Assembly: GCF_017996735.1 (NCBI RefSeq)
Contig: NZ_JAGOGJ010000065.1
Coordinates: 1 to 38,096 of the forward strand
Direction: 5' to 3'
Length of the DNA stretch: 38,096 nt
DNA from: Niveispirillum sp.
GTDB taxonomy: Bacteria > Pseudomonadota > Alphaproteobacteria > Azospirillales > Azospirillaceae
The notes under the pieces were generated by a model. That model saw only the letters and a list, made by a program, of their open reading frames with translations. It was not told where the DNA came from and searched no databases. Shown here piece after piece: positions 14,122-22,807 of this stretch. Each line of letters starts with the position of its first letter. Position 1 is the stretch's first letter. The position numbers and the translations under genes were made by a program.

Positions 14122-15528
14122 ATGACCGACCCTTGCAACCTCGGCGCCGTCCCGATGCTGGCGGCTTTCCGGCAGCGCACACTGTCCCCCGTGGAGGTGA
14201 TGCGCAGCGTGCTGGACCGGATGGAAGCGGCAGAGCCGCTGCTGGCCGCCACCTGGGCCGCCGAGCCGGACAATGCCCTGGCGGAGGCGCGGGCGGCAGA
14301 AGCGCGGTGGCGGGCGGGCCAACCGCTGGGGCCGCTGGACGGAGTGCCCGTCACCATCAAGGAACTGATCGCCACCAAGGGCTTCCCAAAGCCGCTGGGC
14401 ACTGCCGCCACCGAACTGGTGCCGCAAGCGGCCGATGCACCGCCGGCGGCCCGGTTGCGGGAGGCTGGTGCCATCATCTTCACCCGCAGCACGGTGCCCG
14501 ATTACGGCATGCTGTCGTCCGGACTATCCAGCTTCCACCGTCTGTCGCGCAATCCCTGGGACGTTCGGCTCAACCCTGGCGGATCCAGCGCCGGGGCTGC
14601 GGTCGCGGCGGCAGCGGGATATGGCCCGCTGCATGTCGGCACCGATATTGGCGGGTCGGTGCGCCTGCCCGCTGGCTGGTGTGGGATCTTCGCGCTGAAG
14701 CCCAGCAATGGCCGCATCCCCATCGACCCGCCCTATCACGGCCGCGTCGCCGGACCGATGACGCGCAGTGTGGAAGACAGCGCCCTGATGATGTCGGTCC
14801 TGTCCCGGCCGGATGAGCGTGACCACATGTCCCTGCCGCCAGCCGACCTGCCCTGGCAGGATCTGGATATCGACGTGAAGGGGCTACGCATCGGCCTAAT
14901 GCTGGATGCCGGCTGCGGCCTGCCGGTGGAAGCGGAGGTCGCCCGGGCTGTAATGGCGGCGGCGCAGGCGCTGGCCGATGCGGGTGCCGTGGTGCAACCG
15001 GTGGGGCCGGTGATCAGCCGTGCGATGCTGGACGGGCTGGACCGGTTCTGGCGGACGCGGTTCCTGCATGAAATGCAGCAATTGCCACCGGAACGCCAAG
15101 TGCTGATCCTGCCCTATATCCGCGACTGGGTGGCGGCGGCCCATGCCTATACCGCCATGGATGTCTATACCGGCCAGGAACAGGTGCTGCGGATGAAGGA
15201 GGCGGCGCGGGATGTTTTCCATGGGCTGGACTTCATCCTGTCGCCCACCTCCCCGGTTCCCGCTTTCCCGGCGGAATGGGCCAGTCCCGTCAACGACCCC
15301 GCCCGCCCCTTCGAACATATCGCCTTCACCGTGGCCTGGAACATGTCGGATCATCCGGCATCCTCCATCAATTGCGGCTATACCGACACCGGCCTGCCCA
15401 TCGGGCTGCAGATCGTGGGCCGGCGGTTCGACGATGTCGGCGTTCTGCGCCTCTCGCGCTTTTACGAGACCATCCGCCCGGTGCAACGGCCCTGGGCCAC
15501 ACCCTGGTGCCAACAGGTGAAGCCATGA
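14122..15528 (+). CDS. amidase (amidase-signature family)
   Basis: A 468-residue amidase-signature hydrolase. The catalytic triad is visible as Lys80 (GVPVTIKEL), cis-Ser155 in NPGGSSAG and nucleophile Ser179 in GTDIGGSVRLP. These enzymes hydrolyse carboxylic amides, and some members cleave aryl-acylamides or dipeptide-like amides. There is no signal peptide. The start at ATG 14122 has no obvious ribosome site, so translation may be weak or leaderless. It overlaps the peptidase start by four bases (ATGA), so the two work together, most likely on peptide-like or amide substrates brought in by the neighbouring peptide importer. Substrate is unknown. Confidence 0.9.
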   Translation: MTDPCNLGAVPMLAAFRQRTLSPVEVMRSVLDRMEAAEPLLAATWAAEPDNALAEARAAEARWRAGQPLGPLDGVPVTIKELIATKGFPKPLGTAATELVPQAADAPPAARLREAGAIIFTRSTVPDYGMLSSGLSSFHRLSRNPWDVRLNPGGSSAGAAVAAAAGYGPLHVGTDIGGSVRLPAGWCGIFALKPSNGRIPIDPPYHGRVAGPMTRSVEDSALMMSVLSRPDERDHMSLPPADLPWQDLDIDVKGLRIGLMLDAGCGLPVEAEVARAVMAAAQALADAGAVVQPVGPVISRAMLDGLDRFWRTRFLHEMQQLPPERQVLILPYIRDWVAAAHAYTAMDVYTGQEQVLRMKEAARDVFHGLDFILSPTSPVPAFPAEWASPVNDPARPFEHIAFTVAWNMSDHPASSINCGYTDTGLPIGLQIVGRRFDDVGVLRLSRFYETIRPVQRPWATPWCQQVKP

Positions 15529-16520
15529 ACTTGCGCCCCGGCCCCCGCAACAGCATCACCGACATTGACGGGTTGCTGGTCGGCCACGCCACTGATGAGA
15601 AGATCGGGTCCGGCGTGACCGTCATCCGCTGCGGCGGCCAGTGGGTGGCGGCGGTCGATATCAGGGGTGGCGGCCCCGGCGTGCGGGAAACGGAAACCCT
15701 GGCACCGGAAAATGTTGTGGGCGGCATCCATGCCATCACGCTGTCCGGCGGATCGGTCTTCGGGCTGGCGGCGGCGGACGGGGTGGTGGGTTACCTGTCG
15801 GAACGCGATGTCGGCCTGCGCCTGCGCCCCGGTGGCCGCGCCATCCCCATCGTGCCCGCCGCCGTGCTGCACGATCTGAACAATCCAGGCGACAAGAATT
15901 GGGGGGAGGTCTCGCCTTACCGCGCCTTAGGCGCGGCCGCCGTGGCGGCGGCGGGGACGGACGTGGCCCTGGGGTCGGTTGGGGCCGGGCGCGGCGCCAT
16001 GGCCGGCTATGTCAAGGGTGGCATCGGCACCGCCTCTCTGGACCTCGGTGACGGGTTGATCGTGGCGGCCCTGGTGGCGGTCAATCCCGTCGGCTCCGTC
16101 TTCATGCCCGACGGTCGCACCTTCTGGGCCTGGCCCTATGAGATCGACGGAGAGTTTGGCAGCCAACGGCCCGCCGCCGACGCCCCGCCAGCCACCGACC
16201 CCACGCCCGATGTCACGCGCCTGCGTGAACTGGGCCGGCTGAACCCCGGCGCCAACACGACTCTGGCGGTGGTCGCCACCAATGCCGCCATCGACAAGCT
16301 GGAGGCCAAGCGCATCGCCATCATGGCCCAGGACGGTCTGGCTCGCGCCATCCGGCCCGTCCACACGCCGTTCGATGGCGATCTGGTTTTCGCCATCGGC
16401 AGCGGGGCCGTGCCGCTGGGGGACGAACGGACCCGGGCGTGGCAGGCCGCCCGCATCGGTTCCGCCGCCGCCGACGTGCTGGCCCGCGCCATCGCGCGCG
16501 GCGTGCATCACGCACGCTGA
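15525..16520 (+). CDS. P1-family self-processing aminopeptidase (DmpA/BapA type)
   Basis: A 331-residue member of peptidase family P1, the N-terminal-nucleophile group that contains L-aminopeptidase D-amidase/esterase DmpA and the beta-peptidyl aminopeptidase BapA. Characteristic stretches are ITDIDGLLVGHAT, RGGGPGVRETE, ITLSGGSVFGLAAADGV and the self-cleavage site PGANTTLAVVATNA. Cleavage between Asn244 and Thr245 would expose Thr245 as the catalytic N-terminus. No signal peptide is seen, so it acts in the cytoplasm. It is coupled to the amidase by an ATGA overlap. Family members release N-terminal residues, including D- or beta-amino acids, from short peptides. An omega-amino acid aminotransferase and a peptide importer in the facing operon fit use of beta-peptides. 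The family is sure, the substrate class is inferred. Its last 13 bases overlap the converging ATPase gene. Confidence 0.9.
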   Translation: MNLRPGPRNSITDIDGLLVGHATDEKIGSGVTVIRCGGQWVAAVDIRGGGPGVRETETLAPENVVGGIHAITLSGGSVFGLAAADGVVGYLSERDVGLRLRPGGRAIPIVPAAVLHDLNNPGDKNWGEVSPYRALGAAAVAAAGTDVALGSVGAGRGAMAGYVKGGIGTASLDLGDGLIVAALVAVNPVGSVFMPDGRTFWAWPYEIDGEFGSQRPAADAPPATDPTPDVTRLRELGRLNPGANTTLAVVATNAAIDKLEAKRIAIMAQDGLARAIRPVHTPFDGDLVFAIGSGAVPLGDERTRAWQAARIGSAAADVLARAIARGVHHAR

Positions 16521-18106
16521 GCCAGCACCCGGTCCAGATCGGGCGTCGCGGCCAGCAATTGTGCCGTGTAGGGATGCTGTGGGTGCGACAGGACCTGTAC
16601 CGTTGGCCCCTGTTCCACGATGCGCCCCTGCTTCATCACCAGCACCCGGTCGGTGACGGCCCGCATCACCGACAGATCGTGTGAGACGAACAGATAGGCC
16701 AGGCCCAGTTCCGCCGACAGCCGGGCCAACAGGTCCAGGATGTCGGCCCGGATCGACACATCCAGCGCCGATACCGCCTCGTCCAGCACCACCAGCCTTG
16801 GTTCCACGATCAGAGCGCGGGCCAGCGCGATACGCTGCCGCTGCCCGCCGGAGAATTGATGGGGGTACCGGTCAGCTTCATCCGGCGACAGGCCGACCAG
16901 CGACAGCACCCGTTCCACCCGCTGCCGCCGCTGCGCCATGGTCAGCGGTTCGTCCAGCAGGTGCAGCGGTTCCGCCACGATCCTCCCGACATTCTGACGC
17001 GGATTAAAACTGCCGGCCGGATCCTGGAATACCGCCTGCATCTGTTGGCGCAGCCCCCGCAATTCGGTCCCCCGGCTGTCCTGCACCGACCGCCCGTTCA
17101 GCAGGATCGTGCCCGCCTGTGGCCGATCCAGACCCAGGACACAGCGCAGCAGGCTCGACTTGCCCGAACCGCTTTCCCCCACGACACCCAGGGTTTCACC
17201 GGGGGCAATGGTGAAGCTGACATCGGCGACCGCGTGAACGGGGGCACCCCGGCCGAACAGTCCCTGACGTTCCCCACTATAGGTGCGCGTCAGGCCGGTG
17301 ACCGACAGCACGGGCGGGGCGGCCGGGTCAATGGCATGGGCCCGCAAAGGCCGGTGCCGGGACCGGTCCAGCAACGACCATGTATAGGGCGCTGTGGGTC
17401 GCGACAGCACCTCCATGGCCGCCCCCTGTTCGACCAGCCTTCCCTCTTTCAGCACGGCGATCCGGTCGGCCACCTGCGCAACCAGCCCCAGATCGTGGCT
17501 GACCAGCAGCAAGCCCATACCGTCGTCCCGCACCAGCCGGACGATCAGGTCCATGATCTGGGCCTGGGTGGTGACGTCCAGGGCCGTGGTCGGCTCATCG
17601 GCGATCAGCAGCCGGGGCCCACCGGCAATAGCGATGGCGATACCCACCCGCTGCCGCTGACCACCCGACAATTGGTGCGGGTAGCGCCGGGCGGAAATGT
17701 TCAGGCCCACACGCGCCAGCAACGCCTGGGCCGCCACCCACGCCACTCGGCGGCCCAGGCCACGGGTCGCGCGCACCGCCTCCGCCACCTGTGCCCCGAT
17801 GGAAAGGGTGGGGTTCAGCGCCGTCAGCGGCTCCTGAAAGATCATGCCGGCCACCCGGCCGCGCAGCCGGTCGCCCTCGCGCTCGCTCAGGCCACTCCAG
17901 TCCCGCCCGTCCAGCAGCACACGGCCCGTAACCGACGCGCCATCCGGCAGCAGACCCATGGCCGCCAGGGCCGCCGTGGACTTGCCCGACCCGGACTCGC
18001 CGATCAGGCCGACAATTTCGCCCGGCGCCACATCCAGCGTCAGGCCCGAAAGGGCCGGCCGGTCGCCGTAACGGATGCCGGCATCCTGGAAGGACAAGAT
18101 ATTCAT
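16508..18106 (-). CDS. peptide ABC importer ATPase, two fused nucleotide-binding domains
   Basis: A 532-residue fusion of the two DppD/DppF-type ATPases. Walker A motifs GESGSGKS occur at residues 36-43 and 310-317. Signature motifs LSGGQRQR and FSGGQRQR are each followed by Walker B (LLIADEPTTALD and LVVLDEAVSALD) and the SHDL switch. Each half ends in the peptide-importer helical region (APYTWSLLD, HPYTAQLLAA). The domains power import by the permeases encoded just upstream. The start overlaps the permease stop (ATGA). The second Walker B has EAV instead of EPT, a common variant. Such DppDF fusions (YejF-like) are known. It is the last gene of the operon, and its 3' end overlaps the oppositely oriented peptidase by 13 bases. 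Confidence 0.93.
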   Translation of the reverse strand: MNILSFQDAGIRYGDRPALSGLTLDVAPGEIVGLIGESGSGKSTAALAAMGLLPDGASVTGRVLLDGRDWSGLSEREGDRLRGRVAGMIFQEPLTALNPTLSIGAQVAEAVRATRGLGRRVAWVAAQALLARVGLNISARRYPHQLSGGQRQRVGIAIAIAGGPRLLIADEPTTALDVTTQAQIMDLIVRLVRDDGMGLLLVSHDLGLVAQVADRIAVLKEGRLVEQGAAMEVLSRPTAPYTWSLLDRSRHRPLRAHAIDPAAPPVLSVTGLTRTYSGERQGLFGRGAPVHAVADVSFTIAPGETLGVVGESGSGKSSLLRCVLGLDRPQAGTILLNGRSVQDSRGTELRGLRQQMQAVFQDPAGSFNPRQNVGRIVAEPLHLLDEPLTMAQRRQRVERVLSLVGLSPDEADRYPHQFSGGQRQRIALARALIVEPRLVVLDEAVSALDVSIRADILDLLARLSAELGLAYLFVSHDLSVMRAVTDRVLVMKQGRIVEQGPTVQVLSHPQHPYTAQLLAATPDLDRVLAQRA

Positions 18107-18903
18107 GCCCCCTCCCCCCGCCGCAGATGCCGGGCCAGCCCGTCACCGATCAGGGTCAGGCCAAACACGGCCAGCAGAATGGCCAAACCCGGTGCGATGG
18201 CCAGCCAGGGCGCGGTCCCGATCAGTGTCTGCGCATCGGCCAGCATGCGCCCCCAACTAGGGGCGGGCGGCTGCACACCCAGGCCGACATAGGACAGGCC
18301 GGCCTCCGCCAGCAGCGCCAGGGAGAACTGGATCGTCGCCTGCACCGACAGCGGACCCGACAGGTTGGGCAGGATATGTTCGGCGGAGATGCGGGCCTTG
18401 CCCTTGCCCGCCAGCCGTGCGACCGCAACAAAATCCAGTTGCCACAGCCGCCGCGCCTCGCCGCGCGTCAGGCGGGCGAAAACCGGGATGTTCAGGATGG
18501 CGATGGCCAGCACGGCATTCGACGCGCCCGGCCCCAGGGTGGCGGCCAGCAGGATGGCCAGCATCAGCCAGGGAAAGGCAAAGACCAGATCGCCCGTGCG
18601 CATCAGCGCCTCATCCACCCATCCACCCCGCGCCGCCGCCAGCAGGCCCAGCGGCACACCGAGCAGCAGCGCCGCCCCCACACCCAGCAGCGAGACGGAC
18701 AGCGACACCGCCGCCCCGGCCTGGATCATCGACAGCAGATCACGGCCCAGATGGTCGGTGCCGAACGGATGCGCCGCCGATGGCGCCAACAAGCGCGCGC
18801 CGATATCGACCTGCGTCACGTCATGGGGGGTCCAGACCAGCGACAAGAGACCCGCCGCCACGAACACCCCCGTCAGCAGCAACCCGGCCCGTAACGCGTT
18901 CAT
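18103..18903 (-). CDS. peptide ABC importer permease, DppC-like
   Basis: A 266-residue inner-membrane permease with about six spans. It carries the DppC N-terminal hallmark AAHPFGTDHLGRDLLSMI, the coupling segment ARLAGKGKARISAEHILPNLSGPL that contacts the ATPase, and the family end motif AGLSYVGLGVQPPAPSWG. It pairs with the permease half of the upstream fusion protein to form the channel. Both ends overlap neighbours by four bases (ATGA), showing strict translational coupling. Confidence 0.93.
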   Translation of the reverse strand: MNALRAGLLLTGVFVAAGLLSLVWTPHDVTQVDIGARLLAPSAAHPFGTDHLGRDLLSMIQAGAAVSLSVSLLGVGAALLLGVPLGLLAAARGGWVDEALMRTGDLVFAFPWLMLAILLAATLGPGASNAVLAIAILNIPVFARLTRGEARRLWQLDFVAVARLAGKGKARISAEHILPNLSGPLSVQATIQFSLALLAEAGLSYVGLGVQPPAPSWGRMLADAQTLIGTAPWLAIAPGLAILLAVFGLTLIGDGLARHLRRGEGA

Positions 18904-21443
18904 GCCGCCCTCCCGTCCCGCAGGCGCGGATCGACAAGCGCATAGGCCATGTCCACCAGCAGCGAGGCGAAGACCGTGAAGCCGACCAGCAACACGACGA
19001 CTGACTGCACGACGATCAGGTCACGCTGCGCAATGGCCTGCAGCACCAGCCGCCCCAGGCCGGGCAGGGAAAACACATTCTCCACGATCGCCCCGCCGGC
19101 CAGCAGGAACGGCACCTGCAGCCCCAGCACCGTCAGCACCGGACCCAGCGCATTGGGCAGGGCGTGGCGGCGGATGGCCTGTGCCCGGCTCAAGCCCTTG
19201 GCCCGCGCCGTGCGCACAAAATCCTTGTGCATTGTCTCGATCAGGGCGCCCCGCGCCACGCGGGCCAGGATGGCGGCCTGCGGCAAGGCCAGGGCCAGGA
19301 TGGGCAGCGTCAGGGCCGACAGGGCGGGACCTGGACCGGCCGCCCAGCCCGGAAAACCGCCGGCCGCGAACCAGCCCAGGCCCAACGCGAAGCCCAAGAC
19401 CAGCAGGATGGCCAGCCAGAAACCGGGCACGGCGATGCCGACCCGCATGATCCAGGACAGGACCCCGTCCAGCCATCCCCCCTGCCGCACCGCCGCCAGA
19501 TATCCCGCCGGCAACCCGATCATGACCGACAGAAGCACCGATAACAGTGCTAGCGGCAGCGACAGTGACAGCCGTTCCCCGATCAGGTCGGCCACCGGCA
19601 CGCGGTAGGTATAGGAGATGCCGAAATCGCCCCGCAGCAGCCCGCCGACCCAATCCAGATAGCGGGCGGGGATCGATCCCGTCAGGCCCAGTTCACGGTG
19701 AAGATTCTCAATGGCCTCCGGACTGGCGTTCAGTCCCATCATGACAGTGGCGGGATCGCCCGGCACCACCTGCACCAGGGCGAAGATCACCAGGGTGGCG
19801 CCCAGCAGCGTGCCCGCCAGCACCGACAGCCGCGCCAGCACATAAGACGGCCCGAAACCGATGATGGCGGCCCCCAGCAGCAGGACCAGCGCCCCCCACA
19901 GCAGCCAGATGCCCCACCCGTCACCCGCCGCCGCCGATGATGGCCCGGCCCCCGCCGCATCACCGGCGCCGTAATGCGCGGCGGCATAATCCACGACCTG
20001 ATTGGGGGAATTGACCCACAGGTCGGTCAGGGCGCGGTCCTGCACCCCGAGATGCGGAAACTGGTAAAGGAAGCCATTCACCGCATCATCGACCAGCCGC
20101 CGTTGCAGGTCGCCCAGTATGCGGTGGCGTGCGGCCGCATCGGGTGCGGCCTTCAGGTCGGTCAGCAAGGCGCGGTAGGCGGGGCTTTCATAGCCGAAAT
20201 AATAGTCCTGGCGGCCATAGATTGCATAATCGAAGGGTTCGGCATGGCTGACAATGGTCAGGTCGAAATCGTGGCGCTTATAGACCTCGTCCAGCCAGGC
20301 GGACCATTCGACATTGACGATGCGGGCTCGGATGCCGACAGCGGCCAGTTGCGCCGCCACGATCTCCCCGCCCCGCCTGGCATAGGCCGGGGGTGGCAGC
20401 TTCAGGGTCAGGTCCAGGCCGCGGCCATACCCCGCCTCGGCCAGCAGCCGCCGGGCGGCGGCCGGGCCGTGCGGCGTCAGGCCCGTCAGGTCGATATAAT
20501 CCGGGCTGTGCGGCGGGAAATGGCTGCCGATGGGTGTCCCATACCCGTACATCGACCCATCGATGATGGCTTGCCGGTCGATGGAAAGCGCGATGGCGCG
20601 GCGCACGCGGCTATCAGCCAGGGGGCCCTGTCGCTGGTTGATCGCCAGGATCACCTCCCCTTCCGACGGGGTGATGGCCAGTTTCAGGCGCGGATCGGCG
20701 GCAAGCTGGCCCAGCACCTCCGGTGCGGGGAAATCCGGAAACAGGTCCAGGTCGCCCGCCCGCATGGCGGCATAGGCACCGTTGGGATCGGCAATGAAGC
20801 GGAAGACCAACCGCGACAGGCGGGCCGGGCGGCCCCAATAGCCATCGAACCGTTCCAATGTCACGGCGTCGCCCCGCCGCCAGCCGGCAAAGCGGAACGG
20901 CCCCGTTCCCACCGGGCTGGTGGCCAGCGCATCGGCCGTGGCGCGCGACACGATGACCGCATCACCCAGGCTCAGCAGCGTCAGGAAGGCGGAATCGCGC
21001 TCCGCCAGGTCGATGCGCACCTGCAGCGGCCCCGTGGCCGTGATCTGGGTGATCGCCCGCAGCGCCTGCATCTGGGCATTGGTGGAGGTGGGGCCGATGG
21101 CACGGGTCAGGCTGAACACCACATCCTCGGCGGTCAGCACGCTGCCATCATGGAAATGGACACCCGGCCGCAGATCGAACAGGTAGGAGCGGCCATCATC
21201 CGACAGGGTCCAACCGCTGGCCAGCAAGGGCCGGATCGTGCCATCGGCGGCGATGCGGGTCAGCCCCTCGAAGATGGTGGCATAGACGACATCGTCGGTG
21301 GCCGTGGCCGCCCCGCTGGTCGGGTCCAGGTTGGGCGGTTCCAGTTGCAGGCCGACACGCAGCGTATCACGCGACGCCGCCTGCACGGCCAGCGGCAGAA
21401 GCAGGACCAGAAGGGTCAGCAGGCAGTGCCGCAGCAGCCTCAT
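18900..21443 (-). CDS. fused peptide-binding protein and DppB-like permease
   Basis: One continuous frame of about 847 residues joins two proteins that are normally separate. Residues 1-22 are a signal peptide (LLRHCLLTLLVLLLPLAVQA). About 25-500 form a family-5 solute-binding domain (RVGLQLEPPNLDPTSG, the GVHFHDGSVLTAEDVVFS block). An added membrane helix follows at about 509-530. A DppB-type permease takes up about 535-847, with VVPGDPATVMMG, the ATPase-coupling ARAKGLSRAQAIRRHALPNALGP and VENVFSLPGLGRL. The extra helix brings the chain back to the cytoplasm, so the topology is consistent with a tethered receptor. The start ATG 21443 gives an ATGA overlap with the TPR gene; an ATG four codons earlier is possible. 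No stop or frameshift lies between the domains. The fusion is seen directly, peptide specificity is inferred from family. Confidence 0.92.
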   Translation of the reverse strand: MRLLRHCLLTLLVLLLPLAVQAASRDTLRVGLQLEPPNLDPTSGAATATDDVVYATIFEGLTRIAADGTIRPLLASGWTLSDDGRSYLFDLRPGVHFHDGSVLTAEDVVFSLTRAIGPTSTNAQMQALRAITQITATGPLQVRIDLAERDSAFLTLLSLGDAVIVSRATADALATSPVGTGPFRFAGWRRGDAVTLERFDGYWGRPARLSRLVFRFIADPNGAYAAMRAGDLDLFPDFPAPEVLGQLAADPRLKLAITPSEGEVILAINQRQGPLADSRVRRAIALSIDRQAIIDGSMYGYGTPIGSHFPPHSPDYIDLTGLTPHGPAAARRLLAEAGYGRGLDLTLKLPPPAYARRGGEIVAAQLAAVGIRARIVNVEWSAWLDEVYKRHDFDLTIVSHAEPFDYAIYGRQDYYFGYESPAYRALLTDLKAAPDAAARHRILGDLQRRLVDDAVNGFLYQFPHLGVQDRALTDLWVNSPNQVVDYAAAHYGAGDAAGAGPSSAAAGDGWGIWLLWGALVLLLGAAIIGFGPSYVLARLSVLAGTLLGATLVIFALVQVVPGDPATVMMGLNASPEAIENLHRELGLTGSIPARYLDWVGGLLRGDFGISYTYRVPVADLIGERLSLSLPLALLSVLLSVMIGLPAGYLAAVRQGGWLDGVLSWIMRVGIAVPGFWLAILLVLGFALGLGWFAAGGFPGWAAGPGPALSALTLPILALALPQAAILARVARGALIETMHKDFVRTARAKGLSRAQAIRRHALPNALGPVLTVLGLQVPFLLAGGAIVENVFSLPGLGRLVLQAIAQRDLIVVQSVVVLLVGFTVFASLLVDMAYALVDPRLRDGRAA

Positions 21444-22807
21444 GCCGCCGCCCACCCGCCGGCGCGGGCCTGCGCCTGTTCGGCCAGTTGCGGTAGGCCC
21501 AGACGACGATAAAGGTCAGCCAGCGCCCGGTTCAGCGGCACATTGTCGGGATCGACGGCACGGCGCAGTTCCAGTGATTGCTGCGCCTCCACCCAGGCCC
21601 CGCCCTTGATCTGCGCCTCCAGCAGGAACTGAGCGAACAGGTCGCGCTGCGCGTGGCTGCCACCCAGCCGGGAAAGGCGCGGCACGGCATCGGACAGCAG
21701 CGGCAAGGCGGCCGCCGCATGGCCGCGCGCCAGGGCCACCAGCCCGCGTGCCAGCGGCCACGCCGCATCCCGCCACGTCGCGCGGCTGTGCAGGGGCCCG
21801 TGTTCAGCGGCATCGGCGATGGCGGACAGCAACGGGTCGGCCTCCGCCCGCCCGGCCCGTGCCAGACCATAGGCATATTGGACCGACAGGAACGGCTGCA
21901 CCACATCACCGGCACGCAGCGCCAGATAGGGTGCCAGTTCCGCCCAGCGTTCGCCCACCGCATAACCGGCCAGTTCCACCCGCGCCAGCAGCGACACGGC
22001 CCCCACCTGATCCTGCGAATAATCGCGGGCATGGGCCCAGACATGGGTGTCGTAAATCTCCAGCACCCGGACCACGTCACCCCGGCTCAGATGGAACAGG
22101 GCCAGATGCCACCAGAGATGGGTGACCATAAAACTGTTCAGCCCCTGCCAGCCCGGCGACCAGCCGGTCAGCGCTGCCAGCCCCTCCGCCACCTGTCCGC
22201 GCGTCAGCCAGACATGGGCCAGGGCGTGTTGTGCCCAGGGATCGGTGGGCACGATGGCCAGCCCCGCCCGCGCCGTCGCCGCCGCATCGTCCAGCAGGTG
22301 CAACTGCTCATAGGCGAAGGCCAGGCAACCGCCCAGATAAGGCAGGTCGGGGTCGGCCGCCGCCGATACCTGCGCCGCGCGCAGCATGCCGGGGAAATCA
22401 CCATGATTGAACTGGTGGTAATGCAGCAGCTTCAGCGTCGCCAGATCACGCGGATAATCGGCGAGGATGGCGGACAGGATGGCGACGGTTGCGTCGATAT
22501 CATCATCGATCCAGGCGGCCAGCGCGTCCGCCAGACGGGTTTCCCGATCGTTGGCCGTAGCCAGAAACAGGCGGGCCGCCACCAGATGCGGACGGGCGGC
22601 ATCGGCGGCCCCCGGTGCCTCGGCCAGAAGGTTCAGGAAACCCGCATAGAAATGGACCAGCGCCGGCGCGTCAGGCACCGTCGCCGCGTCCAGGATGGTC
22701 AGCGCGCGCGCCTCATAGGCGATCATGCCGCCTACGAAATCATTGACCGCAGGCAACGACGCATCCGGAACCGTAACGGAATTTCCCAGCAGGTCCTTTG
22801 CCATCAT
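21440..22807 (-). CDS. tetratricopeptide-repeat protein, TTC38-like
   Basis: A 455-residue all-helical protein with degenerate TPR pairs throughout. The stretches LGGCLAFAYEQLHLLDDAAATARAGLAIVPTD, WAQHALAHVWLTRGQVAEGLA and HLWWHLALFHLSRGDVVRVLEIYD recall the TTC38 family, which also has bacterial members of unknown function. There is no signal peptide or membrane span, so it is cytoplasmic. It overlaps the hydrolase before it and the transporter after it by ATGA junctions, so it is made in step with the importer. Its role is unknown; scaffolding or substrate hand-over for the hydrolase or transporter is a guess. Confidence 0.85.
   Translation of the reverse strand: MMAKDLLGNSVTVPDASLPAVNDFVGGMIAYEARALTILDAATVPDAPALVHFYAGFLNLLAEAPGAADAARPHLVAARLFLATANDRETRLADALAAWIDDDIDATVAILSAILADYPRDLATLKLLHYHQFNHGDFPGMLRAAQVSAAADPDLPYLGGCLAFAYEQLHLLDDAAATARAGLAIVPTDPWAQHALAHVWLTRGQVAEGLAALTGWSPGWQGLNSFMVTHLWWHLALFHLSRGDVVRVLEIYDTHVWAHARDYSQDQVGAVSLLARVELAGYAVGERWAELAPYLALRAGDVVQPFLSVQYAYGLARAGRAEADPLLSAIADAAEHGPLHSRATWRDAAWPLARGLVALARGHAAAALPLLSDAVPRLSRLGGSHAQRDLFAQFLLEAQIKGGAWVEAQQSLELRRAVDPDNVPLNRALADLYRRLGLPQLAEQAQARAGGWAAA

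Noticed and set aside
19974..21512. 512-codon plus-strand frame opposite the binding-protein/permease fusion
   Set aside because: Antisense shadow with Gln/His/Gly-rich sequence; no signal, membrane or domain pattern.
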